A DNA stretch of 64,000 nt, from NCBI GenBank assembly GCA_008711295.1, contig VUYV01000181.1:955118-1019117 (forward strand), written 5' to 3'. This DNA is from Anarhynchus alexandrinus. Taxonomy: Eukaryota; Chordata; Aves; Charadriiformes; Charadriidae. Under the pieces are notes generated by a model. It searched no databases. It was given only the letters and a program-made list of their open reading frames with translations, and had not been told where the DNA came from. Of this stretch, positions 37,301 through 50,486 are shown one piece after another. Position 1 is the first letter of the stretch. Each line of letters starts with the position of its first letter. Position numbers and translations under genes: made by a program.

Positions 37301-40300
37301 AAGTCCCCGACCTCATCCTAAGGCTAATATCTCGCATGATGAATTTCAAGACAGAGCAAATTTCGACAGTCCCGCGACGAGAAACTGGAATTTGCACTGC
37401 AAATTCTGGTGCAGGTGTGAGGGGTGCTCCCACGCAGGTGGTGGGGTTGACTCACATGGCAGATGTCACTGCTCCCCAGCACTGTGGGTGGGTTTTACAG
37501 TCCCTCCTCAGCAGCCTCAGCTGTCCTGGGGGCAGAGAACGTCACGGCTGCGCTCGGTAATGCCCAGTGTCCCAGGTAGTACGCCGCTCCCTTGGGATCA
37601 CGGAAACAATTTTATTTACAGAGTCCTCATGATCCTCTATTTTATTCTGAGGCAGGAAGACTTCTGAAAAAACTGTGTTTAGGGTCTAAGCATCTACTTC
37701 ATGTGCTTAGCCTGAAGTCAGCTTTGTTGTAGAGTTGAGAATTTTCCAGTTGGTGAAAGGACCCACCTGGGCCAGTGAGGGTACTCCAGCAGGATTCGAC
37801 TGTTGTTCGTCTTGGAGATAGGGCAAAATAACCGTTGGATCTTGCTTTGCGTCTGCAAGCGCTGTGGATCCATAGCTCAGAACAGCCTTCTTAAAATCTG
37901 ATGTAAGAATACAAACTAGAGGGGCCTATTTTCCGTGCCCATCAAGAAACACCGCGGACCTTAAAAAGTCTGGGAGTCTGCTTAGTTTTAAACCCTGCCA
38001 ACTGCAGGTTTTAGATGAATCATCTGTCAGAGCACAGAGGCAGACGTTTCTCAGAACTGGCCTGAGGAGAGGTCCTCAAATATGGGGAAGTGCAGGTACT
38101 CGTCCTCTGAACATCCTTCTCCTGGTCCAGGCTCAGATAAACACTCCAAACCTGAACACAATCTTTCTGAAGTTTTGAGATGTCGAAGAGGTGTGTGCAG
38201 GATCTGTGAAGGACTGATTTAGTAACAGAGCAGTTAAAAGTGCTCTCTTGTCCGTCGAATGCTCCAAGCGGGTCTTCAAGGTCTGCAGACACTGAAACCA
38301 CATATCTGAAAATGATTGAGTTACTCAAGTAATTATTAAATTGGATACCACTCAAATCTGTTCTGCTCTTTATTATACACAATGATTCACCGTTTATAGG
38401 GCCATAAATTCATTTGAAAGAGGTGCAGCAAATCCAGGCTGGGGACGTACTGCAGAAGTTTGGAAAGGAAGCCGAAGCGGTGAGACTGGCTCCTCTCCAA
38501 GTGGCCGAGACGTGAAGCCCTCTGACCTGCTCCTAGCAGCCCGTGATTTGGAACCTGTAGTGCAGCCTCTCAGCACCTTGCCATCCGCCCGGGGCTGCCA
38601 GAGGAGGGCTGAAAGGGGATGAAAGACACATGTACGGAGAAATAAAGACTTTGCCCATGTGCCAGAAGTCTCTCTCTTCTTTTGTCCACTCTCTCAGCCG
38701 TCTTCCCTGACTGTCGGTCCACCAAGCCAACTTTCCATCTGACAATACGTTTTATTTTCTTAAAGCAGTTCTTGACCAAGGGTTCACTTGAGCAGTTGTT
38801 TGTTTGTTTTCCCTTCTCGGGAATGGTTTAAACTACCATGCTTTGATCACCTCTTTCCCCTCCACACACACAGAGTCAAGAAAAACAAAAGCAGTTCCAG
38901 TGAAAACAGGGTCTACTTTGCAAACAACTGAGGGTTATTTTGGGGAAAAAAAAAAATAGTGTGGAAAAATGCTTCATCACAAACGTTTTGGACATCCTCT
39001 TGTTTTCTCCTGCTCTTGTTCCCTTGGCAGCTGGTAGGAGTAGACTTCATAAAATCGCCATCCAACCCTCAGAGGCACCGATGGGGTTTGTTAAGGCTCC
39101 TGAGTTTCACAGGACAGACACTGTCCAGGGAAAACATCTGGCTGCTGTGGTTATTTTGAATGAAAATCTTTGCCTCCACAAATACCTTCCTTTATTCTTA
39201 TACACCCCTAAATGAAAAGCTTTGCTTTTTTCGAGGCCTGGATTAGTCAGGTACCAGTCAGCCAGTAACAAGGGGGCAAATTTCCACCATATCTGTTAAA
39301 GCTGATGCACCCGCTCAGTTGCTCAGCAAAGCAATCTGGTCATTGTTGTACTGGATTTCTTTCTGGACTCGACTTCTGCTACCTGCACAAAGGATTCCCG
39401 TTTTTTGAAGAGATCTCTCTGTCAGAAGGAAAAGAAAAAGCATATTTTCTGTGCTGCTCACCATCTCTGAGCAAGAAAGTAGAAGAAAAGCTCAGCAAAA
39501 TGCCATGAATTACTTTATCCTCCTAATTGCAAAAGTCTTTGTTTTTCCATCTGTCAGTGACAAGGACTCAGTTTTGCAAAACTGTTGAAAAAAAAAAAGA
39601 ATTGGGAGTTCTTTGCCAATCCGAACGTGCAGAGCGGTAGTGAATCTGCAAACTTGGAAGAAATTCAGTTACATTTTGCACTGTGAACTTGAAAACCTCA
39701 GTTTGGCTGAGAAAATATGTTAGAAAGTGAAAAAGCAGATGCTGCTTTCCAGGTCTGTCATTCACTTTTTAAATGTATTGCTCAATAATCACTAAAACAC
39801 AGCTTTCTCAGGTGTTAAAACATCTGGGATTCGACAGCTCTCTTAACCCAGATCACTGGGAGTTCGGAATTGATTCACCAAGTTTCAGAGAACAGAACAG
39901 GTAACTCGGCTGAATGTAATCCCATTATCTGAACGGCCCCGTTTCCCCGGCTTTAACTCACAGATCTGAACTGTCAGCAAGCAGCTCTTTTGTGTGCACG
40001 GGCAAAGTCGATGTTTTGCCGGAACATACCATAGAACAGACTGAATATCCAAACAAACTGTGTTTGCACGCTTGTCTGTGGCAATGTAGGGGGGGGGAAC
40101 TGTGTGGGCAATGAAAGAATTGGCACCCATCAGTGGTTGTCTGTACCAACTCTGCCTGTGAGCCAAACAAAAGCTGCGTATAAGTTTGACCCACAGGAAC
40201 GTGTCTCTCAGACACACGGTGCGGTCTGACACTGGGGAGGGGGCTTTTTTGAAGCTTGTTTTACTGCAGTCGTTCCAAGGTCCTTGACACCCACAGCAGA

Positions 40301-42074
40301 ACTTCATGGGGGCATTGCAGCAAACGCCACCCTTGAATGCAGGAAGACCTTGGCCACCACCTTGGCCACCTCTTCCATCTCCTCCTCACCATTCATCTTC
40401 AAATATTGCCAGCGCTGTTGCAGCTCACTCAAAGGTAGGCAGGAATGTTGTGCAAAATAAAGATTAGGCTTTAAAAACAAGTAATTTGCTGGTCACTGAT
40501 TGTGTGTTAATTAGTATCGTTCTGTCCCTGCTTTAAGAAAAATGGTCCACAGATGGCTTCAGACTGAGAAAAAAATGCAGTTTTTGTTCTAGCAATCCTG
40601 TTTGTTTCCTGCCACCACCCCTCCAGCTACCCTCTAATTGAACAAAGTGGACTTAATTTGAATTAAACTGTCAAAAATCTTCCACTTAAATTGATTTATC
40701 AGCCTTCCCGGCTGAAATGGATTCATTTCTGCACAATATATATGAAGTGTGTGTTGATGGATTGCATTTCACGGAATAGAAACATTTTTTATGCATCTTC
40801 ATTAGATTCAGCTCAGGTATGCAAAGGAAAGGGGGAGAAAAGCGGGGAGGAGGGAGGGAGAGGGAAGAATGAGTGTGCAAGAGCCCATGAGGGAGGGAGC
40901 ACGAGACAGAGCACTCCAGCTTGAGAGTAACAAAACCCATCTTTCCCCGACTTTGTGTGTTCAGAGCCCATGCAATGTTCGTGTTGCCCCCATATACCCA
41001 CAGGCATCCTTGGTGGCACCTCCAACTGATGTCAGGCAGAAATCTTGGAGTACGCTGGACCCAGTTACTTGGCAGCTGAGCCCATAAGCAGCTGAGCTGT
41101 CTGGTCTGAAGGACCTCCCGCAGGGTCCATGACCAGCAACATAGGATGGGTTGGATGATAATTGTCCTTTCATTTGGCACGGCTCTGTTCGGAGAAACAT
41201 GTACTTCTACCCTTTGACAGAGAATGCCACTTGATGGGCAAGTAAGGGAGTATGCTGGGTTGGCTGCAATGCTGCGGACCAGGAGACCACTATAGCTGTA
41301 TGTCTGAGCCCCCCCGGGACAATCAAATCAAACCTTTCTCCAGTGAGACGCCTTTCAAAGGCAGGCTTGTATGGAAGGGGCATTAGAGAGAGAGAAATCA
41401 AAAGCTTCAGCCAGCTCCACTAAAAGCCTTTCAATTATAAAAAATTGTTATTGTCTTTATTTCTGCTCTTTTCCTGACCTAGAGTGTGTTTAATGCAGTA
41501 GGAACCATTCAACAAACTCAATTAATTTCCACTTAGAATAAGGTATTTAACTCAACAGTTTTAGGTGAACTGGGGCAGGTGCAGTTTGACTCTCTGATTG
41601 ATTGAATTAAACTTTTTCATTCCCAGCCATGCCAGATCCCCAAACTTTTCAACAGTTTCCGTCTTCTGTTCCTTCGGCCTGGCATATTTTCTTTCCCTTC
41701 TTCTGGAGGTGAGAATGGTGGATGGGATTCGAAAGGGCCATCGGCTTCTCTAAATGGCTAAAGTAAATATCACAGGCGGGGAGGAGATGTGAAGATGCGG
41801 AGAAGGCAAAGGAATTGCACTACTTATGGGCAAGGAAGGGGCTGTTCCTCGAAAGCTATCTGAACAGACTTGATGATCAGGGAAGCGAGGGTTTTCCACC
41901 CAGCCAAGTGAAGCTGGAAGGGATGGATTTTTCTGAGAGACTTAGCATGTGCAGTGCTGAGCACCTAGTCCTGTTGCCCCACAAACCCCCTGAAAACAAG
42001 ACCTGTAGTTTCACTGAAAATCCTTCTCCGTTGCCCTCACACAAAGCTGATCGAAATCATCAGGAATGTTTCCC
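34346..42074. other. Non-coding; long stretch with only simple repeats
   Basis: No gene recognised. Contains a quasi-palindrome CCCCCTACCTGGAGGTGGGG (34,587-34,607 area) followed by A13 (34,611-34,623), an A16 run (37,145-37,160) and a G9 run (40,089-40,097). A partly repeated phrase CACCTTGGCCACC lies near 40,360. Open frames up to 164 codons (40,686-41,180, minus strand) have no recognisable domain. AT-rich words at 36,560-36,870 may be an old repeat that I cannot name. Confidence 0.45.
40844..40864 (+). other. Potential G-quadruplex in a purine-rich patch
   Basis: Four G-runs, GGGG-AGGA-GGG-A-GGG-AGA-GGG, occur within 21 bases on the plus strand, inside a GA-rich patch at 40,815-40,870. 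This meets the usual G3+N1-7 pattern. Folding is inferred only. Confidence 0.5.
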
Positions 42075-42125
42075 ATGGTTTGGGGATTGGAACTAGATGA
42101 TCTTTAATGTCCCTTCAAGCTCTAA
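42075..42125 (+). mobile_element. CR1 LINE, terminal 3' fragment
   Basis: Contains GGTTTGGGGATTGGAACTAG, then GATGATCTTTAATGTCCC and TTCAAGCTCTAA. This is the last 50 bases of a CR1 3' UTR of the 'GGGATTGGAACT-GATGATC' type, also seen in the copy at 59,150-59,712. The normal terminal octamers are replaced by the pentamer array that follows. Confidence 0.82.
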
Positions 42126-42195
42126 CTATTCTATTCTATTCTATTCTATTCTATTCTATTCTATTCTATTCTATTCTATTCTATTCTGTTGTATT
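42126..42195 (+). repeat. (CTATT)12 microsatellite grown from a CR1 tail
   Basis: Twelve perfect CTATT units run from 42,126 to 42,185, followed by the degenerate units CTGTT and GTATT. The array begins exactly where the CR1 terminal octamers (ATTCTATG) would start. It therefore most likely arose by slippage from that tail. A 111-codon plus-strand frame across it encodes a repeated I-L-F-Y-S peptide and is an artefact of the repeat. Confidence 0.95.
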
Positions 42196-45100
42196 CAGTG
42201 GGCTTTGGAAAGGTCGTAAGTCAGCAGGTGTACAATTTCTTGTGAAACTCGTCTGCAGAAAATCAGAGTGCTCTGCCACTGGTGACTGCAGCAGTAACAT
42301 TTGGTCCCACATCCGGAACCCGCATCTTTCTGATGAAGGTTGCCACAAGGAGATGCCAAAAGTCTGCTCCCCTTACACCCCCTCCCCCATGCTCTTTCAC
42401 CAGCAAGAATATGAATCAAGCCCTGAAGAGAGCTGTCAGTGAGGGATGATTTTCCTGTGATTATTGCCTGGGTGAGAGATTATGCCTTGTTTTTTTGCAA
42501 ACTGCCTTATTTGCAGAGCAGAACGCGTTGGGCTCATGTCCAATTGATACATTCCTCTTCAAACAGCAGACCCAACTACAGAGTGAGATGCAAATTTAAT
42601 TATTCCACATGTAGGAAACAGAAACGGAATCTCATTGTTAAATTTGTTCTCCTACGTCGGAAAGATAAAAAACAAAAAAAGATGCTGAAGTGGCCTGTGT
42701 GAGCTGAATACATTTCACTCCCTAGAGCTGGAGAGAAATGAACTCTTTTCTTGCTGCAGAAGCTTCACTGGATAGAATTATTTTTCTTTTTTTTTTTTTT
42801 CTTTTCAATATTCAGCATTATGGTGAGCTGCTGAAACTTTTTCCTCATATGCATGTTTATGTGCATTTCCCAGGGAGTGTTTTGGGACTACTTCACTTCC
42901 CTTTGCAAGTGGTCTTCTGGGATGAGAACCAAGCTAGTCGGACCTCAGATAGTGGGACATCTAGATCAGAGCTGAGACAAATGGTTTTCCTTAAAGGATT
43001 TGTTCCACTTGACTCAGCTCAGTTAAAGCTGTTTAGGGGACTACTGTGTAATCCGTAGACTGTTTCCTGCTGTCCTTTACAATGGGGTGGGAGACCTCAC
43101 CCATGGTTCCATTTAGTTTCTACTAGTTTCTGAGAGGGAAAGGGATCGATCTGTAAGGTTTTGCCCTCTTTCTTTGTGTCTTTCTCTCTCTGTCCACTAA
43201 TTGCTGCCGCTTTCTTCATGCCCTGCTTAGACAGGTCCAGTTGGAATGGAGCACAGATGTACTATGGGTATTACAAGTGAGAAGAGGTTTGTGGTAGGGA
43301 ACACCATCCTCTGGCAATGAATGACTGGTTCATCTTGAGCTCATGGGCTTTTTTGTGTAGAAGTGACTCCTAGGTCTACTTTGAGGACAAGTTGATCTTT
43401 TATTCATCCATCTCAATAGCATCTGGTTCCAGGAACTGTTGCTCCATACAGAGAACACTGAGGGTTCCTAGGGTCATCTGCTGCAAGAACTCATGTGATT
43501 TAGGGGCAGCCCGAGCTCAGAGTTTGGTCTGCTTACAAAAAGGGTGATCTTGTGCAAGTCTGTGCTTCAGGTCTGTCCCCTTGAAGTTGTGATTCAGGGA
43601 CCACAGCATTTGTCTCGAGGACAATTTACCTTATCTTCTTCAGGCGGCACTGGGAATCCCATTCATAAGCTAAACATAACTGATGAGGTCTGTCCTAACA
43701 GGCAGCGACAGAGCCCGGAGCCGCTCAGGCTCACCTGCGTTAGACTGACTGCTGCCCCACAGCCAGTGCCACGCTCTGCCCAGTGATGGATCAGCCATGC
43801 CAGACCCGTTCGTCATAGCTCGTACCTTACGATAGCAGGAATAGATCCTGCACGCTGTCACCCAGAGGAAAACTCCATCTTTTACCTCCCAATGCATCCC
43901 TCATAGCCATAAGCTACTGAGTAACATCAGCACTGTATAGGGATGGGGAAAATGTCCATGGAAGCAGCCTGTGTAACAGATAACGTGTCACCCCACAGAG
44001 CTGAGGCACTCCCGGGGCACTCACCTCCCGCTGCCCCTTGGCAGACGTCTGCAGGGTCATCTTCTTCCATGAGCTGCCCGTAATTTACTTCTGGAGGCAC
44101 GCTCCTCTTCTGCGCACAAACACATCAAGAAGATCTTTGTTTGAGCAGATTTCCCTACCGGCAGCGGCACGGGGGCGCGCAGGGCTCCAGACAACGTGGG
44201 GAGCGGGGTGGTGTTTAGATCCACGCTGCGCGTCGGCAGTGTCTTTCCTGAAACGATCAAGCAGGGCGTGAGTGGCAGGCGTTCGGTGGGTTTTAAACAT
44301 GTCGTTTCTGCGCTGTGGTTTGCAGCGTAACCCCCAGATAAAGGCACAGGTGAGGGGGTGAAGTGCTGCAACACAAGGGCAGCCAGAGGCAAGAATTTTT
44401 TAATTAGCTTTTACACTGGAAAAACTGTTTGTGCGGCCACACTTTTAGCTCAGGGGAATCCTTAACCCAGCCTTGCGTAGCCTGAGCCTGCTCGCCGCAA
44501 AAAGGAAAAGGAGCTAGTCAAACAGGGGAAATAAACACTGGGTCACAGCTAAAAGAACATCATTTTCTACCAAACTCTTTCTGTGTTTACCATATTAAAT
44601 GATCAACACATTTGCAGTGTGTCAAACTGTGCCGATGTAGCATTAAAAGGTCAGCTGTTAACCTGCAGAAGCAAAGAGAGTCCACATCTCTCTCTTAAAG
44701 ATGATACTCCATCCTGAATGGGTCCCCGTGGTACTCCTATAATAACATTAATGCTCCGAGCGGCCTTATAGCGGCTCTCGTTTGCAGCGCATGGAACCTC
44801 TTCATTAAGACTCCAACTCCCACTGTGAAGATGGGAGCTGACTTTCTTATGGCACTTGAACAACTGGGGAAACTGAGACACAAGAACATTAAATTCTTAT
44901 AATAAAAAAAAATCGCTCTCAAATACTTATTCTCAGCCTCTTGTTCCAATCTTCAGGCAGGTTTCCACATGGTAGGGTTTGCAGGATGAAATATTTATAA
45001 TATCATGGAACTGGGGAAACTCTAAAGATCTCAGATCCCTTCTGACTAAATGGTTAATCTGTATTGTCAGTAATTCTAAAACAAATAGAATGTCTTTTGA

Positions 45101-47104
45101 TGGAGTGATACTTGAAGGAATAGGAAAATCAGAGGCAATGAAAAGCAAGGTGTTTCTCATGACACCTATTCATGTAATGTAGGCTGGACTACCCTTGGGA
45201 GCAGCTTATAAAATAAGAGCTGTGTTATTACTTGGCTGGTTTGGGACAGATAAGAACTAATCTCCCTTGAACCTCTCTGCCAGACCTGATCCTTAGAGCC
45301 CGGCAGGGCCATGCATTTGCTTACGTTCTAGTTCAGAAAAGAATTTAAGACCCTGTTTATCTTTAAGGCAACTAGTAGACGCATGCAGGTATTTTTCATT
45401 GAGGAATGAGCCCTTCAGTGAATCAAAGCCTTGTTACGTCCCGGTAGCAGATGGGCGAGGTGAAAGCCCGGCCCCACCTGCCCAACTCGCTAATGGAGCA
45501 GCTGAGCCAGAATACAGATGTTGCCGCGCTTACCTCCGTCTCACAGAGGAGGGCGGGAGTAGAAGGAGGTTTGAGATTTAGAGCATATCTATACTCACAA
45601 GACTATGCAAATTACTTATTACTCTGGCTTCAAGCCTGTGCTTGGAGGTACAATATAGGTTAATTAAAGACACAAGAGAGTATGGGGAAGATGCACAGAT
45701 TGGACGAAGCAATAGTGGCGTGGCAAAGACCGAGGAAAGATGTCCCAAGTTGATTCCTGGAGAGAAAACTGACACCACAAACAAGCTTTGACTTTTTTTT
45801 TTCCGAGAGGAAAAGCACGGCATCAAAGCACCGAGCAGAGCTGGTGCAAAAGTAGATTGGTCACTGTTGATGCCGGTTATCCCCACAACTTCAGCGGCAT
45901 GGGAAAACTGGGGTAAACTTCTGTGTGTGCTTTCCCCCAGATCATGTCTCCCTGTTCAGCTGCGCACAGCCTGTTAATGAGCTCTACAGGGCAAAGAGTC
46001 TCATTCTCCACCAATGATGTAGCAGGTTTTCCGGTCTTTTGACATATTGAAATCACTAAGGCATGGGATGTGTTTCTGGAAGATGGGCTTCAGTCACACA
46101 CCTTCTGTTTCTGGGGTCAGAACAGGGACAATCGCTGGAAATTCGGCAATGTATAGTATGGAAAGAGTCAGGCTAAATGGCCCAATAACTTATCCATGTC
46201 TCAAATATATTAGTGGTCTTTGTATGCCAGGAGTGTTGTGCCTCTTTTATCCACACGTTAGGGGCACAGCAAAGAAATTGGTATGGAATCGTCGTTCCTG
46301 CTTCTTCTACAAGCACTAAATCTTGCTTTGTTTTTCCTATTTTCTTTTCTTCATTTTTTTTTAATAGCCATCCAGGCTTCTTTACTGAAGCCATAAAAAA
46401 TACAAGTTATGAAAAGCAAAAGAAAAAGGCTATTTCTAGGCAGAGGAACGTGTCTTTGTGTATGTTTGCGGACTGAGTAGCACAAGAGGGAACCTGATCC
46501 TCAATATGTTTGTAGGACGTGACACACGATAGAGACCTGAATTGAGCCCTCCAGGCACAACTGTAATGTAAATATTAATTAACATTAATGGTCTGTGGCC
46601 TTGCCTGTCAGCTGGAAGCCAGCAAGACCGCGCATGGCAGAGTAGCATTAATTTGTCGTTGGAGCCCTGAAAACAGTGAGTCTCGTGGTACGATGAGCGC
46701 AGCAGCTTCGCTCCCACATGCCCACCCCGCTCTGCCGCTGGACCATTCACAGGGAGGGAACTCATGACTGGGATGAGACGCTGGGGCTGTTTCAAAGAGC
46801 ACTGGGGACACAGGTGGGAGACAGGCTCATTGCTGAGCTCTGTACCCTACTGTGGGCTCCTCATGTTGCGAACTCTAGGCATGGTGCCATGTAGTTGACG
46901 TGCTGGGAACACTGTCTGCAAATGGTGGGTCACACTTCCAAAAGCTTCTCTCCTTCTCCTGGGTGGGTCTCTGCTCGCTGCACCTCGTTCTTCCTGCAGC
47001 CAGGCGCACAGCAATCATTTGGGGGGCTCCAGCTGGAACATCTCAGGTTCCCGCTTGCTCCCGTACTGTGGGTCCAATTCTCAGCAACAGCATCTCCCCC
47101 CGCT
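42196..47104. other. Non-coding; unique sequence
   Basis: No gene recognised. T-rich run at 42,781-42,805. A GC and CpG rise at 44,040-44,280 (AGCGGCACGGGGGCGCGCAG) is followed by a TTTTTTAATTAGC word near 44,397, which may be a small regulatory block. Near 44,860 a phrase GGGGAAACTGAGACAC resembles an ancient SINE but is too short to call. Overlapping frames of 60-119 codons are domain-free. Confidence 0.48.
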
Positions 47105-47460
47105 TTCCCTCCCTCCTCCTCTCTGCAAGCACCTCCAATGAATTATTAATTGCGGCTCATCCAATTAAAGGGCTCCTGCATGTTAATAATTCATGGCTGC
47201 TCGTCAGAGCTGTTGGCTGGCAGGCCAGGCAGCACTGGGGTTGGGGCTTCGGTGAACTGAGAGGAGTGAAGTGCAATAAAGAAAGGAAGAAATCAATAGT
47301 GTAGCACAGGCTGTACACATCCAGGAGACTCTTTATTATATCTGAAAATTGCTTTCTGTGATTGCTACCATCATTACTTCTGTATTTATTTTTTAACGAC
47401 TCGTCCATCATGAAGCCCGTATACATAACGAAAAAGGCCAATTGCGCTAAAACAGTTAAA
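47105..47460. promoter_or_regulatory. Candidate homeodomain-site enhancer
   Basis: ATGAATTATTAA (47138-47149) and TTAATAATTCAT (47183-47194) are exact inverted copies separated by 33 bases, and the spacer contains CAATTAAAG. The segment therefore has at least four TAAT/ATTA homeodomain cores within 57 bases. Downstream to 47,460 the sequence stays complex and AT-rich (ATTACTTCTGTATTTATT, CAATTGCGCTAAAAC). Site content is seen; binding and enhancer activity are inferred. Confidence 0.42.
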
Positions 47461-50139
47461 TTCTTTTAATACCTGGCACTGGGTTAAAGCAGTAATGAAT
47501 TCATTTTGTCTTTACTCCCTCTTACGGTGAAACCTCCCTCATCCGGAAGCCAGTTTCATCGCTATCTCTGTACGTTAGAATAGATCTACTACTTTTCCTT
47601 CTGGAAATGGACCCATCAATGATGTTCATGGGAGTAACTTGCAGCTCAGCAGCTCCGACATTAGTATACAAAGGCAGTTCCCAGGCCATGAGAATAATAG
47701 CAGAGTATTCAGAGGAAGCATGAGTGTGGTGCTATTGCCAAACCAACCTTTTATCAGAGCAAGGGAGAAAGGAAACGGGACTGGAAACCTCTCCCGAGGT
47801 TTGAGATGTGTTGGCATTAGGGAAAAGGTAGACAAGATAGTCTGGGATGAGGGCCATGGAAGCTGTGCACATTAGAGGGGATATAGTCTCCTACAAGGCA
47901 GATCTGAAAAGTGAGGAAAGTGAAATTGCAGATTTTGGTATGTGAGCATAGTCATGGGGAGCAAATCCAGGCCGGTAAATGGCCAACCTCCATGTTGTCT
48001 CAGAAAAAGGTACACAAAGAACGAAGGGCTCGAAGAGAAAGCCAGAGAAGCTCAAAGTAGAAATAAGATCCACTTTTTTTGCCAGTGATGGCAGCCCACC
48101 GAAAGGAAATACTTAATGACACTTTCAACAAGGGTATGCGTAGGTGGAAATCACACCAAGACTCAAAGCCTCATGAAAGGTATGCCTCAAACACTGGGTA
48201 AGGGTTTACTGCCAATAAATAACCCAGTAAAATGGTGTGGACTATATTGAGCAGGAAGTCAGCTTAAATCAAATAACTGTGTCCTCAGAAGTCTTTTGTC
48301 TCTCTTTAATAGGGGTCATACCCTCCTTTTTTAAGCTTGGGGAGTATGAAGAGGAGGTCAGACATGTACTGGAAGCTGGGGAACTCTTTTTGTAGCCTTG
48401 CATGTTGGGGATGTATTGCTTTAAACCACATTTGATGGAAACTGTAAGAAAGCCCATTGCTAATGTGCGGTACAATGTGGGTTGTGAGCTTATTTTGATA
48501 GAAATCATGACTTTGTACAGCATCTACTTCAATAAGACTTCAGACTGGGGCTTTCCACCACACTGCAAATGCATAATATTGATGAAACACTGTTCCTGCA
48601 TGGGGGTGTGATGTGACTGAATCACAGGTTTTAAAATATGTAAGAACTTGGAGAGAATAGTTATTCTCTTTTTAATGCAAGTGATTTTAGTACTGATTTG
48701 AGAGCCCTGAGGAGAACGTGGAGTTCAGTCTTCATGGCCCATTCAGTCTTTGGTCTCTCAGCTGTAATTTCCAATTAATGCTAATTTGATTGTGGTTTCT
48801 GTTGTGTGGATCATGACGACCTTTTATACCCAGCTGATGTGGCACTGCAATTTGGTGGATCTTTCCCAATGGACAGTAGATAATTTGAGTATCTGCCACC
48901 ACCAAATTACCCCTATTTAAATCCTTTGCTCAGCCCCAGCCCCTGGTCAGCCTGGTTCTGAAGGTGTTCAGGCTAACATCCCTTCCCTTGTCGTTTCGAT
49001 TTCCAGACCCCAAAACAACATCCTAGTTCTTTCTTGGCTTCATATGCTGAATGTGCACTATATGTTTCCGATACCACTGAAATAATGCCACAAAAATGAT
49101 AAATGGGCACAAAAGAGAGCAGGAGGGTTAGCGGAAAGGCCAAACCCCTTGAAACAGTGAGGCAAACTTAGTGGAGAGCTGTGATTTTGGGGTGGCGTGG
49201 CACAGCTCTGGGTGGCTGAGGACGTACGCTCTGGTCCAACTTATTGCATGAATGGCTTGGTAATCAGCTGCTGAATGCGTCCGAGGGAAACCGAGGTCAG
49301 TGGTGGTTTATTTTAAGATCTAAGGAGGCTTCTTGGTGGTCGTGTAAGCATCTCACCATCCGTGCAGGAGACAGCAAGGTGGATCAATGAGCCTTCAGCT
49401 GTGGCACCCCAGGCTCCCGGCATTGCTGTCGCAGCGCCGACCCTTCCCTGCATGGGAACCAACGCCTCTGCTCAGGGGTGGGTGAGAGGAGAGCGTAGGC
49501 GGTCTGACCCGTGGCAGGCACCCCTGCCATACAGCCAGCTTTCCCAAGCCACGGGGCTTTCTTCTTTAAAAAGAGAAGGGGAGCTATGGCCATTTTTTTC
49601 CCAGGTTTTTGCAATATCTCAATTTGTCCTCTGTGTACGCACAGATCAATTCCAGAGAATGAAACTGACGTGAACTTGTACCATTGCTGGGCTTTTAAAC
49701 AACAAGAACAAAATCAACAAAAAAATCTTAGCAGAAACCCAAATTTCTGCGTTTTTTTTAAATTTTATTTTTATTGACATTTTCACGAGGGAAGAATTGA
49801 TCATATCTCAAGTCTGGAGCTGAGTTCTTTGAAAAACCCAGCTTTTAGCTTGCAATAAAAAGGTGGAGAGATGGGCAGAGATGATGCCCCACTTCCAAAC
49901 ACCTCTCTGGAAGCTCCAGCCCAAATCCAGATCTCTTCCAGCGTTGCTTTGTACAATGCGATTTTCCATTTGATTCTCGCTCTGCTGTTTCTTTTATGTG
50001 TCCGTTAATACATAAGCCTGTTCTTTTTTATCTGGCTTGTATTTTTGGCTTTTTTTTTTCTTTCCCTGCTTAGCACTAAACTGCAGCACACGTGTTGTGC
50101 TTTCAGCTGCCTGTGATCTGTCAGCGGGCCCAGGAGCTT
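47461..50139. other. Non-coding; unique sequence
   Basis: No gene recognised. Frames at 49,362-49,777 overlap on both strands and have no domain. T-runs lie near 49,753 and 50,050. No repeat family recognised. Confidence 0.52.
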
Positions 50140-50440
50140 AGCCTTAACGGTCTATGTAAATATTGTCTCAAAATTACAAATATTCAGGATGGCAGTAATA
50201 TATGGGGCTTTTGTTAAAGCATCTTGTTTTACGGGCTTAACGACAGGCTGGGAAGCATGGAGATGTTGACGTGTTATTTGTACAAGGGACACACACTCAC
50301 GTGTACACAAAAGCCCGACGTTGTACAAATAGCAGTTCAGGCCATAAATATCATGGCAAAATTGCTCCCAGATCAAAACAACCCCCAAAAGAGACATGAT
50401 CGAAATGAAGTCAGACTGCATTACTTTCGGGGCACACACC
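50140..50440. promoter_or_regulatory. Candidate conserved non-coding block with 11-bp inverted repeat
   Basis: TATTTGTACAA (50275-50285) and TTGTACAAATA (50321-50331) are exact inverted copies. The 35-base spacer includes CACGTG (an E-box) and further CA/TG alternation. Each arm holds the palindrome TTGTACAA. The block also has TCTATGTAAATATTGTC and ATTACAAATATTCAGG, which are FOX-like and octamer-like words. A minus-strand frame spans it without a known domain. Confidence 0.38.
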
Positions 50441-50486
50441 CTCCTTTTTTTTTTTTTTTTTTTTCTTTTTTTTTTCCCCCCCCTCT
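50441..50486. repeat. Polypyrimidine tract
   Basis: T20, one C, T10, then C8 on the plus strand. It could be a poly-A tail of an old minus-strand retrocopy, but no retrocopy body is recognisable beside it. Confidence 0.85.

Noticed and set aside
42107..42442. 111-codon frame with a repeated I-L-F-Y-S peptide
   Set aside because: It is the translation of the (CTATT)12 microsatellite; a pentamer array without stops is open in every frame.
44857..44883. GGGGAAACTGAGACAC phrase resembling an ancient SINE
   Set aside because: Only about 16 bases match and the neighbouring SINE landmarks are missing.
50441..50486. T20-C-T10-C8 as the reverse-strand poly-A tail of a retrogene
   Set aside because: No gene-like body is recognisable on either side of the tract.
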